Assembly (NCBI GenBank): GCA_041569895.1 | Contig: JBFFXF010000025.1 | Coordinates: forward strand, 1-40,921 | Reading direction: 5' to 3' | Length of the DNA stretch: 40,921 nt | Origin: JBFFXF01 sp041569895 | Lineage (GTDB): Bacteria > Planctomycetota > UBA8108 > JACQVS01 | In this document: positions 17,201 through 25,263 of the stretch, piece after piece | Numbering within the stretch: the stretch's first letter is position 1 | How the letters are laid out: each line of letters starts with the position of its first letter | The notes under the pieces: generated by a model | What the model saw: the letters and a program-made list of their open reading frames with translations, nothing else | Database searches by the model: none | Told to the model about the DNA's origin: nothing | Position numbers and translations under genes: made by a program

Positions 17201-19571
17201 CGGCGTCACGCGCGCGCGAGCGCCGCTGCGCGACTTCCGCGGACCGGATCACGAGCGGCTGATCCAGCGCTTCCAGGAGCTCGATCGGGAGTGGCTCGCG
17301 CTCAGCAGGAGACGGCTGGCCGCGCGACTCGCGGAGCGCCGTCCGGCTTTCGGGCGCGTCACCAGCAACAACTCCGGTCTCGGGATCCTGCGCGCGGAGA
17401 TGCGTCGCAAGCGTCGCATCAAGCCGATCCGCAGGCTGCTCGCCTCGCCTGCCGGCGCGGCGATCCAGCGCATCACGCCGTGCTTCATGATGAGTCCGAT
17501 CTCGGTGGCGCAGTTCCTCGAGCCGGGTCGGCTCGATTTCGACGTGGTGATCTTCGACGAGGCGAGCCAGGTGGAGCCGGCGGACGCCCTCGGCGCGGTG
17601 GCGCGTGGCCGCCAGCTGATCCTCGTCGGTGACGAGAGGCAGCTGCCCCCGACGAGCTTCTTCCGTCCGACCGGGGAGCTGTTCGACGAGGAGGAGGACG
17701 ACGAGGCCGCCGCGCCCGCGAGCGATCTCGAGAGCGTGCTGGCGCTCGGTCAGGCCTACCTGCCGCGCAGCGAGACGCTGCGATGGCACTATCGCAGCCG
17801 GCACCACTCGCTGGTCGAGTTCTCGAACAACGAGTTCTATGGTCGCGAGCTGCGCGTCTTCCCCAGCCCGGTCCGGCACGGCGCCGGCCTCGGGCTCGCG
17901 TTCCATCACGTGCCGGACGGCATCTACTCCAGAGGTCGCGGCCGCTTCAATCGCGAGGAGGCTCGCGCGGTCGCGCGGGAGGTGATGCGGCACGCGCGCG
18001 AGACGCCCGAGCTTTCCCTCGGCGTGGCCGCGTTCAGCATCCCGCAGCAGCGCGCCATCGAGGACGAGATCGAGCTGCTGCGCCGCGCCGCGATCGACGA
18101 CTCCAGCGAGTCGTTCTTCGATGCGAATCGAGATGAGCCCTTCTTCGTCAAGAACCTCGAGACCGTGCAGGGGGACGAGCGCGACGTGATGTTCCTGAGC
18201 GTCGGGTATGGCCGCGACGAGACCGGCGCGATGCACCAGAACTTCGGTCCGCTCAATCGTGACGGCGGCTGGCGACGGCTCAACGTCCTGGTGACTCGGG
18301 CGCGTCGCCGCTGCGTACTGTTCAGCTCGATAACCGAGGAGGACATTCGAGTCACCGGAAGCACCCCGCGAGGCGTGCGAGCGCTGAATGGGTACCTGCA
18401 CCACGCGCGCGCCGCGCTCGCGATGGGCACAGGTGACGGCGACGCCGGTGGCGGGAGCGGCGACGGCGTCGATCGACAAGACGCCGATCGTGGCGAGGCG
18501 GCAGGGGATCTCTCGGACTTCGTGCTCTCGGTCCGCGACCGCCTCCGCCGCCGGGGATGGGAGGTGCACGGGCGCGTCGGCGGCGGCAGCCTGCCGATCG
18601 TCCTCGCCGTCGTCGATCGGGAGCGGCCCGACCGTTACGCGCTCGGCGTCGAGTGCGACGGCGAGGTCTATCGCGGATCGGGCACGGCGCGCGATCGAGA
18701 CCGCCTGCGCCCGGAGGTTCTCGGCGGGCTCGGCTGGCGTCTGCACCGCACGTGGTCACCGGACTGGATCCGGCAGCCGCGCACGATGGAAAACGAGGTC
18801 GTCGCCCTTCTCGAGCAGCTCGCCCGGGATGCCGGGAAGCTCGACACTGCCGTCGAGCCGCCGTCGAGCGTCGCCGACGTCGCATCAGGTGAGGCGCAGG
18901 ACGGCGCACAGCCCCGGGCGGATGCCGGCGCTCCATCACTCGACGTCGAGAGCGACGCCCTGCCGGCCGGCGTGGTTCCCTATCGGCGTCACGCGGGCGA
19001 GGTCCGCGGCGCGCGCGCCGAGCTCCTCGCGTCGACGCCCGCCGAGGTCGGGGCGCTGATCACCGAGATCGTCGCGGTCGAGGGTCCGGTGCACCGCGAG
19101 GAGCTCTTTCGCGTCGCCGCGTCACGTTACGGCACGCGAGCCGCCGGTGACGTGAAGACCAACCTCTCGGCTGCGCTCGAGGCCGTGACCTCGTCGGGGG
19201 CCGTCTCGCTTCGCGGCGACTTCGTCTGGCCCGCGCGTCTCGTGCGCGCTCCCGTGCGCTGGCGTGGCGATGGCGACGCGGTGACCGACGCCGACCTCAT
19301 CGATCCCGAGGAGGCGGCCGAGGCGGCGATTCTCGTCGCGCGCAACGAGTTCGGCCTGCCCGCGACCGAGCTCCCCGCCGCCGCGATGCGTGCCCTCGGA
19401 TTCCGTCGCGTCGGGCCGCAGCTGGCGGCGCTCGGGGAACGCGGCGTGCGCCTCGCTCTCGAGCGACGGCTGCTGCGCGACGACGGCAGCGGAAACCTGC
19501 TCGCGGTCGAGAGCGCACCCGCCGACTTTACCGGAACCGGCGAGCGCGCCGGCGCGCGGACACACGGCTGA
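14208..19571 (+). CDS. Very large DUF4011 / superfamily 1 helicase / Vsr-like nuclease / DUF3320 protein, likely anti-phage
   Basis: 1787 residues from ATG 14208; ATG 14241 is an alternative. The order is: DUF4011-type motif RSLLDLSRRNRLLNFRPRGR (128-147), then a COG1112-like SF1 helicase with Walker A GPPGTGKS (481-488) and VLFVAEKAAALEVVERRL, and Walker B FDEASQ (D1117, E1118) with GDERQLPP. Motifs LRWHYRSRH, ETVQGDERDVMFLS and LNVLVTRARRRC follow. At about 1437-1530 lies a Vsr/DUF559-like nuclease fold with ECDGEVY and ARDRDRLRPEVLGGLGWRLHR. The C-terminus has a DUF3320-like helical segment (about 1618-1665). Proteins with DUF4011-helicase-Vsr architecture were reported as predicted phage-defence genes (named hhe, from memory). 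It would unwind and cut foreign nucleic acid; specificity is unknown. No methylase or partner gene adjoins it. Confidence 0.93.
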   Translation: MDCRALSVSCPMIRKHEHGPDYEMLPAGVPLDETDVSLRAYFAGFSDERLAGYDPTWPDDRLIEWDGNFRSDGCLMLVCCERDVDVSEYRRVLEEHMRFREIVPRSPAPRSRATPSSEARERLEDARRSLLDLSRRNRLLNFRPRGRSALEVVDEVPEEVFRILVAEGRTMQFRALEEAPEEPPASATAEVDTTGAPPEECETDAVSPQAPATSAAADAGTIDTPSGEDVDVFELAEIDEPDLLADRHVDRILQTPLPGPRLQGVLLHLAREAQSALQEQGSNVLYLAIGFLKWVDGETDETEARAPLLLVPVELARRTARHRHAVMALDEDVVVNPVLIELCRRRFRLDLPEFDADRDRPVEAFLDAVRTAITGMRGWDVDDDMHLGLFTFAKLLMYVDLQDENWPADSPLSGHPLVRALCGVGLDAARENGDGVGDGAVRGEQLDQLHPRDTFQVLDADSTQQLAILGAKRGDSMVIHGPPGTGKSQTITNIIAECLAAGKTVLFVAEKAAALEVVERRLAAVGLGDFVSELHSRKASKRKFLEHLARAVSRIPPDADDRVERLGDDLARVRGALNDYVRALHDRVEPLGLSPFEAIGACLDLETAPEAPVDLGDVTSWDRGRLEAAVEVVELLAAAVTRTGDPGEHPWRGVACTALGLADRQQLDRRLGAVQDALDHLDALARDLAAEIGSSGIDSLRDARRLAGVLEAVSRSPALDAGRVASSTWDSPPAEVGVLVDSGRRLASLRVALAERWQESAERVDWAPVHERIVRRGSSLLRFLSPSWWGDRRLVRFHLAAGRRPPREVVRADLELFREVAELRGKIERLDARGLELFAGLWLGDRSDWDALSAYALAVSSVRKLIADGLLSSASLEALARESGGRRAAEAAVRLNEAVGAVEERWAELAGRLDASAGEFLGDAVDAVRLATFGERVREGRERPEALDDWLRFRSALVACDESDARVFVEWALGDGLRHGPASWARAFRRQFIRLWLDGVTRARAPLRDFRGPDHERLIQRFQELDREWLALSRRRLAARLAERRPAFGRVTSNNSGLGILRAEMRRKRRIKPIRRLLASPAGAAIQRITPCFMMSPISVAQFLEPGRLDFDVVIFDEASQVEPADALGAVARGRQLILVGDERQLPPTSFFRPTGELFDEEEDDEAAAPASDLESVLALGQAYLPRSETLRWHYRSRHHSLVEFSNNEFYGRELRVFPSPVRHGAGLGLAFHHVPDGIYSRGRGRFNREEARAVAREVMRHARETPELSLGVAAFSIPQQRAIEDEIELLRRAAIDDSSESFFDANRDEPFFVKNLETVQGDERDVMFLSVGYGRDETGAMHQNFGPLNRDGGWRRLNVLVTRARRRCVLFSSITEEDIRVTGSTPRGVRALNGYLHHARAALAMGTGDGDAGGGSGDGVDRQDADRGEAAGDLSDFVLSVRDRLRRRGWEVHGRVGGGSLPIVLAVVDRERPDRYALGVECDGEVYRGSGTARDRDRLRPEVLGGLGWRLHRTWSPDWIRQPRTMENEVVALLEQLARDAGKLDTAVEPPSSVADVASGEAQDGAQPRADAGAPSLDVESDALPAGVVPYRRHAGEVRGARAELLASTPAEVGALITEIVAVEGPVHREELFRVAASRYGTRAAGDVKTNLSAALEAVTSSGAVSLRGDFVWPARLVRAPVRWRGDGDAVTDADLIDPEEAAEAAILVARNEFGLPATELPAAAMRALGFRRVGPQLAALGERGVRLALERRLLRDDGSGNLLAVESAPADFTGTGERAGARTHG

Positions 19572-19954
19572 GCGACCATCGCGTCGCGGCCCCGTTTCGC
19601 CACGCCGTGGCGCATCGCCACGGCGGAAACGCCCTCCACCGATCGCCGTCGCGCGCCTATCGGCCCGCGTGTTTCCGGCCCAACTCACGATGCCGACGCT
19701 GCTTGTCGAGGGGTCGGCGGCCGCTCCGCAGATAACGACGCGTTCCCGGAATGGATCTTGCCATCTACCAGCCCGGAGGGAAACGGGCGTCCGTCGTTGT
19801 CGCGGGGCGGTCGACGGGTGCCACGGTGATCGGGTCGTCATCTCGGGCGATTCTCCGATGAGTTCCGGTTCGCGGAGATGCTCCGCCCTCGCCACTCGCC
19901 GCCCGTGCCCTTCCGAGAACACGCACACCGCGGAAGGAGAGCGAGACAGCACCC
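19572..19954. other. 383-base intergenic stretch with no supported gene
   Basis: Short open frames here lack coding character or known motifs. No repeat array, tRNA or clear terminator was recognised. AAGGAGAG at about 19934-19941 is a possible but distant Shine-Dalgarno site for the gene that follows. Confidence 0.5.
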
Positions 19955-21442
19955 GTGACGGGCTTCATGTCACTCGTCGTCGTGGTCGCGGCGGGCGTCG
20001 CCGCGGAGCGACCCGAGACGGCCGGCGACCCGGACTGGACCGGGCTCCCGTCGTCGTGGTCGCTCGAGGTCGGCGACAGGGCGTGGTGGTCCGTCGACCC
20101 AGCCGATCCCTCCGGCGCGTCGCCCGACGCCGCCACCGTCGAGGCGCTGGTCGAGTCCATCCTCCGGCGGCAGCCACTCGAGATCGACCTCGAACGCCCC
20201 GGATGGCTCGGCGTCACCGACGACCGGCGCGAGGAGCCGGAGACGCCGTCGGTCCAGGGCAGCTTCCGGAGCTCGATGCACTCGGACCTCGGCTGGACTC
20301 GCACCTCCGTCAACGCCTCGGCGAGGGTGTCGAGCGCCGGACTGAACCCGTGGGCGCTCGAGTGGTCCGGCGCCTACTCGCGTGAGGGCGGACTGATCGT
20401 TCCCGAGTCGGTCCAGCACGAGAACGAGAGCGCGCGGCTCGGCGGCATGACCATCTCGCGTCGCTTCCACGACCGTTTCGAGGTGCGGGCCGGCCGCTAC
20501 TCGCCCTCGATGGTTCCCCAGGTCGGCACCATCCACGGAGCGGGCGGAGAGATCCGGTTCGGCGACTCGGTGAAGCTCGGCGCCGTCGCCGGATTCAAGC
20601 CGGACCGTCACGACGGCCTGCTGTCGATCGAGGAGCCGATCGCAGCGGCGTACCTGTGGGCCGCCGGCGGCACGCGCAATCGGCTCTTCGGCGAGACCAC
20701 GCTCGCGCTGCTCGGGACGATGTACGACGGTGAGGCCGATCGCCTGGCGCTGCTGGCGAGGCACCGGCTCGAGCTGACGTCGAAGCTGCGCCTGACCGGA
20801 AGCTCCGAGGTCGATTTCGGAATACTCGATCCGGAGGCCGACGACGCCGTGCGGCTGACGGCGACGCGCCTCGAGGCGAGCTCGCCCCTGACGTCCAGGC
20901 TCTCCGTGCGAGTCGGCTTCGACCACAACAAGCGCCCCGAGACGCCCTCCGCCCGCGAGCTGATGCCCTCCCAGCCCGACAGCGCGTTCGAGCGCGGCAA
21001 CTGGCGCTACTGGATCGGCGGCACGGTCAGCCTGCCCGGGAAGCTGCGCGTCGACGGCGAGTGGTCGCTCCTCGACACCCACGACACCGAGGAGCACGAT
21101 CGCCGCTGGCGCGTCTCGCTGACGCGCTCGGGTCTGCCCGAGATCCCGGGAGCGTCGACGCGCGTCTCGGTCCACAACCTCGACGGGCGCGATCGGCGAT
21201 CGGGCTACGGCGGTTCGATGTCGTCTCACGTGCCGTTTCTCAGCAACCGCCTGACGATCGGCCCATCGCTCGGGTTCCGCTTCCTCGAGCCGGACGACGC
21301 GGACTTCCGCGTCACCGACGTCTCTCTCCAAACGCAGTGGCGGGCGAGCGAGCGCTTCCGGACGTACACGCGTTTCCGGTACGCGTTCCGGCAGTCGAGC
21401 GAGTGGACGATGATCGAGGTGGGTCTCGAGTGGCGGATGTGA
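19955..21442 (+). CDS. Outer-membrane beta-barrel protein, function unknown
   Basis: 495 residues from GTG 19955; ATG 19967 is an alternative nearer the hydrophobic core. The start is uncertain because the best Shine-Dalgarno site is about 13 bases away. A short signal-like N-terminus (MSLVVVVAAGVAAE) precedes a soluble segment. From about residue 105 there are many short amphipathic strands with alternating polar and aromatic residues (for example SVNASARVSSAGLNPWALEWSG, RFEVRAGRYSPSM). The protein ends in WTMIEVGLEWRM, a strand typical of barrel proteins folded by the BAM complex, although the last residue is Met rather than Phe. It resembles general outer-membrane barrels rather than a named transporter. 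It stands alone and converges with the next gene. Confidence 0.75.
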   Translation: MTGFMSLVVVVAAGVAAERPETAGDPDWTGLPSSWSLEVGDRAWWSVDPADPSGASPDAATVEALVESILRRQPLEIDLERPGWLGVTDDRREEPETPSVQGSFRSSMHSDLGWTRTSVNASARVSSAGLNPWALEWSGAYSREGGLIVPESVQHENESARLGGMTISRRFHDRFEVRAGRYSPSMVPQVGTIHGAGGEIRFGDSVKLGAVAGFKPDRHDGLLSIEEPIAAAYLWAAGGTRNRLFGETTLALLGTMYDGEADRLALLARHRLELTSKLRLTGSSEVDFGILDPEADDAVRLTATRLEASSPLTSRLSVRVGFDHNKRPETPSARELMPSQPDSAFERGNWRYWIGGTVSLPGKLRVDGEWSLLDTHDTEEHDRRWRVSLTRSGLPEIPGASTRVSVHNLDGRDRRSGYGGSMSSHVPFLSNRLTIGPSLGFRFLEPDDADFRVTDVSLQTQWRASERFRTYTRFRYAFRQSSEWTMIEVGLEWRM

Positions 21443-21556
21443 GCCCCGATCGCCCTGCGCGAGCGCCCTGGTGCTGGCATTCAGAAATCCTCCGAGAGGG
21501 TCATGGCGGCGCCTCTGGCCCTCGGACTCCTCGTGAACGCCGGCACTTATTCTATA

Positions 21557-22552
21557 TCAGCGCGTGACGACGAGGTCGACGAGCAACGGCCGGTGGTCGG
21601 AGCCGATCGGAGGCCCCGTCGACCGGTCGACGACGATCACACCGGGCGAATGCAGGCAGTGGTCGATCGGGATGCCGGCGGGACCGAGCTGCGTCGGCCA
21701 TGTCGGCTGGACACCGAACCCGCGCGCTGAATCGCGCAGCCCCGTTTTCTCCAGCAGGTCCGCGAACACGGGCGACCAGGGCGTCGTGTTGAGGTCGCCC
21801 AGGAGGATGACCGGTGGCTCGAGCCCGGCCACGAGCTCGGCGATCGCCCGCAGCTGATCGTCGCGCAGGGCGGCGCTGCGCCCGCCGATCGGGATCGACG
21901 GGTGCGTCCCGACGAGGGTCACGACGGCATCGCCGAGCGTCACGCGGGCGACCACCGACGGCAGGCCGGCGGCGCCGACTCGCACGATCTCGGCGCTCTG
22001 GAACGGGTGCCGGCTGAGGAGCGCGATGCCGAAGTTGTCCTCGCGCACCTCGACGAGCGCGTGCGGGTAGCGCCGGCGCAGCTCTCCGACTGCGTCACGC
22101 CACGCGGACGTCACCTCCTCGAGGAGAACGATCTCCGGGTCCCGCGATCGGATGAGCTCGAGCGTCCGGCGCGTGTCGCGGTTGCGGAAGTAGACGTTGG
22201 CGACCAGCGCGCGGAGTGGCTCGCCTCTCATCGAGCGCGGAGACTCCGGCGGAAACCACAGCGGCAAGACGACGACGCCGTTGAGCGCCGCGAGGAGGAG
22301 GCACGCGAAGACGCGGATGCGGTGGCGGCCGAGCGCCAGGACGAGCGCGAGCGCCAGGAGCGCGACGATGTAATGGACGCGAAAGTGGCAGGCGAGCTCG
22401 AGCGGCCACGCCAGGCGGCCGAGAAAGCCCGCCAGCGTCCCGGCGCCGACGATCGCCGCGAGCGCGGTCGCCGTTGCGGTCGCGCGCGCCGTCCACCGCG
22501 ACGTTCGACCGACGCTGGCCACCGAGTGCGCGACCCCGCTTCCAGTGCCCAT
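21557..22552 (-). CDS. Membrane-anchored endonuclease/exonuclease/phosphatase (EEP) family protein
   Basis: 331 residues from ATG 22552, chosen because a TTGACC-17-TACTTT promoter lies seven bases upstream and covers any earlier start. Residues 25-100 contain about three hydrophobic segments. The EEP domain follows: LRALVANVYFRN, IVLLEEVTSAW (metal Glu), NFGIALLSRHP, VVTLVGTHPSIP, VILLGDLNTTPWSPVF (catalytic Asp/Asn) and the terminal GSDHRPL (catalytic His). The family hydrolyses phosphodiesters in nucleic acids, phosphoinositides or sphingomyelin. TM-plus-EEP proteins of this shape are usually placed with the catalytic domain outside the cytoplasm, with unknown substrate. It is divergent from the metalloprotease gene. 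Confidence 0.9.
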   Translation of the reverse strand: MGTGSGVAHSVASVGRTSRWTARATATATALAAIVGAGTLAGFLGRLAWPLELACHFRVHYIVALLALALVLALGRHRIRVFACLLLAALNGVVVLPLWFPPESPRSMRGEPLRALVANVYFRNRDTRRTLELIRSRDPEIVLLEEVTSAWRDAVGELRRRYPHALVEVREDNFGIALLSRHPFQSAEIVRVGAAGLPSVVARVTLGDAVVTLVGTHPSIPIGGRSAALRDDQLRAIAELVAGLEPPVILLGDLNTTPWSPVFADLLEKTGLRDSARGFGVQPTWPTQLGPAGIPIDHCLHSPGVIVVDRSTGPPIGSDHRPLLVDLVVTR

Positions 22553-22559
22553 GGCGCTG

Positions 22560-22588
22560 AAAGTAGTCGATGGCGCGAAGCCGGTCAA
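22560..22588 (-). promoter_or_regulatory. Promoter TTGACC-17-TACTTT, seven bases before the EEP start codon
   Basis: On the minus strand TTGACC (22588-22583) and TACTTT (22565-22560) are separated by 17 bases, and the -10 ends seven bases before ATG 22552. The predicted transcript is leaderless. The -35 matches five of six consensus bases. Confidence 0.65.
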
Positions 22589-22608
22589 CGAGGCGGCCGT
22601 GTTCGTCG

Positions 22609-22637
22609 TTGCCCGTTCGCCGCGGGAGACCTATGAT
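22609..22637 (+). promoter_or_regulatory. Promoter TTGCCC-17-TATGAT for the metalloprotease gene
   Basis: TTGCCC (22609-22614) and TATGAT (22632-22637) are 17 bases apart. The transcript would begin near 22644, leaving a leader of about 30 bases that contains the GAGGAG Shine-Dalgarno site (22662-22667) ahead of GTG 22675. Confidence 0.6.
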
Positions 22638-22674
22638 TGCAGCCGTCGGAAATCCACACGGCGAGGAGAAGCCG

Positions 22675-23850
22675 GTGTCCGAGCGTCGTCCCCGCATCGT
22701 TTTGGTGGTCCTTTTCGCGCTCGCCTCGGAGGGGGCGCGGGCGGACGAGACCCTCGGCGCCTCCTGGCGCGATCGTCGCGCTCCCGTCTGGGTCTACCCG
22801 AACTTCCCCGACGTCGAGCTCGCCGGGGATGCCGCGCGCCAGGTGGATCTGATCCGGTGCGCCGCGGGGGCGTGGACCGACCAGACGCGCGCGGACTTCG
22901 TCTACGACTTCCGCGGCGAGGTCGGGAGCGGCGGCTTCATGCGTGACGGCGTCAATACGGTGGCGTGGGCCGACGTCGACGGCAACGAGGCGCTCGCGGC
23001 CACCTGCTTCTTCGGCGAGGGCGGAGACCTCACGGAGTTCGACATCTTGTTCTTCGGCCGGGTCGAGACGTTTACCATCCGCTGGAGCGGCCAGGAGGAG
23101 CCGGGCCTCGGCACGTTCGATATCTTCGGAGTCGCCGTGCACGAGCTCGGCCACGGCATCGGCCTGGGTCACGTCGACGATCCCGCGGCGACGATGTACG
23201 CCGTCTCCCGCACGCCCGCCATCTCGCTCCGGACGCTGAACGCGACCGACCAGCGCTGCGTCGAGGACCTCTACGGGCTGCGGACGATGGTGCTCCCGTC
23301 GGTCGCCATCTCCGCGATCGAGCCACCGAGCGGGCCGACCTCGGGCGGGAACACGGCGCGGATCCTGGGAACCAACTTCACGATCCGGTCCGAGACCGAC
23401 GTGCTCTTCAACGGCCGCCCGGTGCAGGACTCGAGGTGGGTGCTCGAAAGCTGCGACCGGATCCGCATCACCGAGATGCCCTCTCGTGATCCGGGGACGA
23501 TCGACGTCACCGTCGTCAGCTCTGTCGGTGTCGCAACGGCGCCGGCGGCCTACGAGTACGTCGGCTCGCCGCTCGAGTTCGTGCGCGGTGATGCCAACGC
23601 CGACGGCGCGCTCGACATCAGCGACACCCTCGAGATCCTCGGCGTGCTCTTCGTCGGCCAGCCGCTGTCCTTTCGGTGCGACAAGAGCGCGGATGTCGAC
23701 GACAGCGGCGGCATCGACCTGACCGACGCGGTGGCCGTGCTCGACGGGCTGTTCCTCGGCGGTCCGCCGCCCGGCGAGCCGTTCCCCGACTGCGGGGCGG
23801 ACGTCGCTCGTGACGAGCTCTCCTGCGACGACTTCCCGCCGTGCCCGTGA
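22675..23850 (+). CDS. Secreted matrixin-like metalloprotease with IPT/TIG domain and C-terminal dockerin
   Basis: 391 residues from GTG 22675, with GAGGAG seven bases upstream. The signal peptide ends near residue 23 (FALASEGARA). The catalytic domain has the zincin motif HELGHGIGLGH (H156, H160, H166) followed by VDD and a Met-turn-like TMYAV, as in matrixins. Residues about 215-300 form an IPT/TIG immunoglobulin-like domain (AISAIEPPSGPTSGGNTARI). Residues about 302-364 hold two EF-hand dockerin repeats, FVRGDANADGALDISD and DVDDSGGIDLTD. The protein would cleave proteins outside the cell and be attached through its dockerin. Its 3' end overlaps the next gene by four to ten bases. A cohesin-like partner occurs elsewhere in the window (34693-35658). 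Confidence 0.92.
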   Translation: MSERRPRIVLVVLFALASEGARADETLGASWRDRRAPVWVYPNFPDVELAGDAARQVDLIRCAAGAWTDQTRADFVYDFRGEVGSGGFMRDGVNTVAWADVDGNEALAATCFFGEGGDLTEFDILFFGRVETFTIRWSGQEEPGLGTFDIFGVAVHELGHGIGLGHVDDPAATMYAVSRTPAISLRTLNATDQRCVEDLYGLRTMVLPSVAISAIEPPSGPTSGGNTARILGTNFTIRSETDVLFNGRPVQDSRWVLESCDRIRITEMPSRDPGTIDVTVVSSVGVATAPAAYEYVGSPLEFVRGDANADGALDISDTLEILGVLFVGQPLSFRCDKSADVDDSGGIDLTDAVAVLDGLFLGGPPPGEPFPDCGADVARDELSCDDFPPCP

Positions 23851-25241
23851 CAGGTCTCGCGCCCGTCGCCGCCGGCCTCATCTCGCTCGGCCTCCTCGTC
23901 CTGGCGATCGGCCTGTGGGGTCTGCACGCCGACGTGTCGTGGATCGCCCAGCCGTTCTACGTCTGGGCCTGGTGGGGCGCCATCCTCGTGCTCGACGGCT
24001 TCACCGCCGCGCGGCGTGGCAGCTCGCTGCTGACGACGCGTCGCCGCCACGTGCCGTCGATCCTGCTCTGGTCGACCACCTTCTGGTTCTCCTTCGAGCT
24101 GCTCAACCTCCGCTTCCAGAACTGGTACTACGTCGGCGTGTTCGATGTCTCGTCGCTCGTCGAGGCGGCGCTGTCGCTCGCCTTCGTGCTGGCGTGCTTC
24201 TCGACCGTGTTCATGGGACTGTTCGAGGCCCACGACGCGGTGACCGCGACCGGACTGCTGCGGGGCTGGAAGGGCGAGCCCGGAAAGCTCCCGCCGTGGG
24301 CGAGCTATGCGGTGCAGGGCGTCGGCGCCGCCATGGCCGGGCTCGCCATCGTCTTTCCCGTGTATCTTGCTCCGCTCATCTGGGGCAGCCTGACGTTCCT
24401 GATCGACCCGTGGAACTACCGCCACGGCGCGCGATCGTTGCTGCGCGACATCGAGAACCGCGATTACGGAATCGTCGCCCGCTTCCTCGCGGCGGGACTG
24501 GTGTGCGGCGTTCTGTGGGAGAGCTTCAACTTCTTCGCGCCGCAGAAGTGGATCTACACCGTGCGCGGGCTCGAGGGCTTCAAGCTCTTCGAGATGCCGC
24601 TGCTGGGCTTCCTCGGTTTTCCGGCGCTCGCGCTCGACGCCGTCGCCGCCTACTCCTTCATCTCGTACTGGCTGCTCGGGAACGAGACCTGGGAGAACCC
24701 CGCGGACCCATCACACCGCCCCGCGCCGCGGCCTCCCGCCACCACGCGGCTGCGCGTCTCGCTCCTGCCGGCGCACGTCGCGTTCTGGATCGGCGTCCTC
24801 GCGCTCGTCAACGTGGTCAACGTCGGCTCGGTCGAGCTCGAGCTCGAGGACCTGCCGGGACTCTCCGCGAGAGAGCTCGACGTCCTCCGACGTGACGGCA
24901 TCCGGCGTCCGCGGCAGCTGCTTCGAGCCGTCGAGGACGCGCCCCGGCGCGAGCGGCTCCGGGCCGACCTCGGCGCGAGCGAGGAGGAGCTCCGCCGCCT
25001 CGTCGACGCGGCCGATCTCTTCGCGTTCAAGGGGATCGGCGCGCGGCACGGCGCGCTCCTGAGGCATGCGGGAGTCAGCCGCGTCGAGGAGCTCGCGACG
25101 AGAGAGCCGGAGACGCTCCACGCCGAGCTCGCCCGCATCGCGGGGCGCCTCCGCTGGCGTGCGCCGCGGCTCGACATGGTGCGCGTCTGGGTGTTCGCGG
25201 CGCGCAGCCGTGGCATCGTCCTGCGAGTCGACAGCGACTGA
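23841..25241 (+). CDS. Eight-TM membrane protein with C-terminal DUF4332-like helix-hairpin-helix domain
   Basis: 466 residues from GTG 23841; GTG 23847, whose GTGA overlaps the protease stop, is an equally good start. About eight membrane segments lie between residues 8 and 330, with conserved-looking aromatic loops (SFELLNLRFQNWYY, LVCGVLWESFNFFAPQKWIY). After the last segment there is a soluble helical region, LEDLPGLSARELDVLRRDG. It is followed by LFAFKGIGARHGALLRHAGVS, the pattern of DUF4332 and other helix-hairpin-helix domains that bind DNA or proteins without sequence specificity. Such a domain on a membrane protein is unusual. No transport or enzyme motif is recognised. Overlap with the protease gene suggests co-expression. 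Confidence 0.82.
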   Translation: MPVTGLAPVAAGLISLGLLVLAIGLWGLHADVSWIAQPFYVWAWWGAILVLDGFTAARRGSSLLTTRRRHVPSILLWSTTFWFSFELLNLRFQNWYYVGVFDVSSLVEAALSLAFVLACFSTVFMGLFEAHDAVTATGLLRGWKGEPGKLPPWASYAVQGVGAAMAGLAIVFPVYLAPLIWGSLTFLIDPWNYRHGARSLLRDIENRDYGIVARFLAAGLVCGVLWESFNFFAPQKWIYTVRGLEGFKLFEMPLLGFLGFPALALDAVAAYSFISYWLLGNETWENPADPSHRPAPRPPATTRLRVSLLPAHVAFWIGVLALVNVVNVGSVELELEDLPGLSARELDVLRRDGIRRPRQLLRAVEDAPRRERLRADLGASEEELRRLVDAADLFAFKGIGARHGALLRHAGVSRVEELATREPETLHAELARIAGRLRWRAPRLDMVRVWVFAARSRGIVLRVDSD

Positions 25242-25256
25242 CGCGTGCGGTAGGCT
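25228..25256 (+). promoter_or_regulatory. Promoter TCGACA-17-TAGGCT, seven bases before the PSD1-like start
   Basis: TCGACA (25228-25233) and TAGGCT (25251-25256) are 17 bases apart, and the -10 ends seven bases before ATG 25264. The -35 lies inside the end of the preceding coding region. The arrangement predicts a leaderless mRNA. Confidence 0.6.
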
Positions 25257-25263
25257 GACGCGC

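Noticed and set aside
14226..18746. 1506-codon minus-strand frame inside the helicase gene
   Set aside because: Low-complexity His/Arg/Leu/Glu-rich product, exact antisense of conserved helicase motifs.
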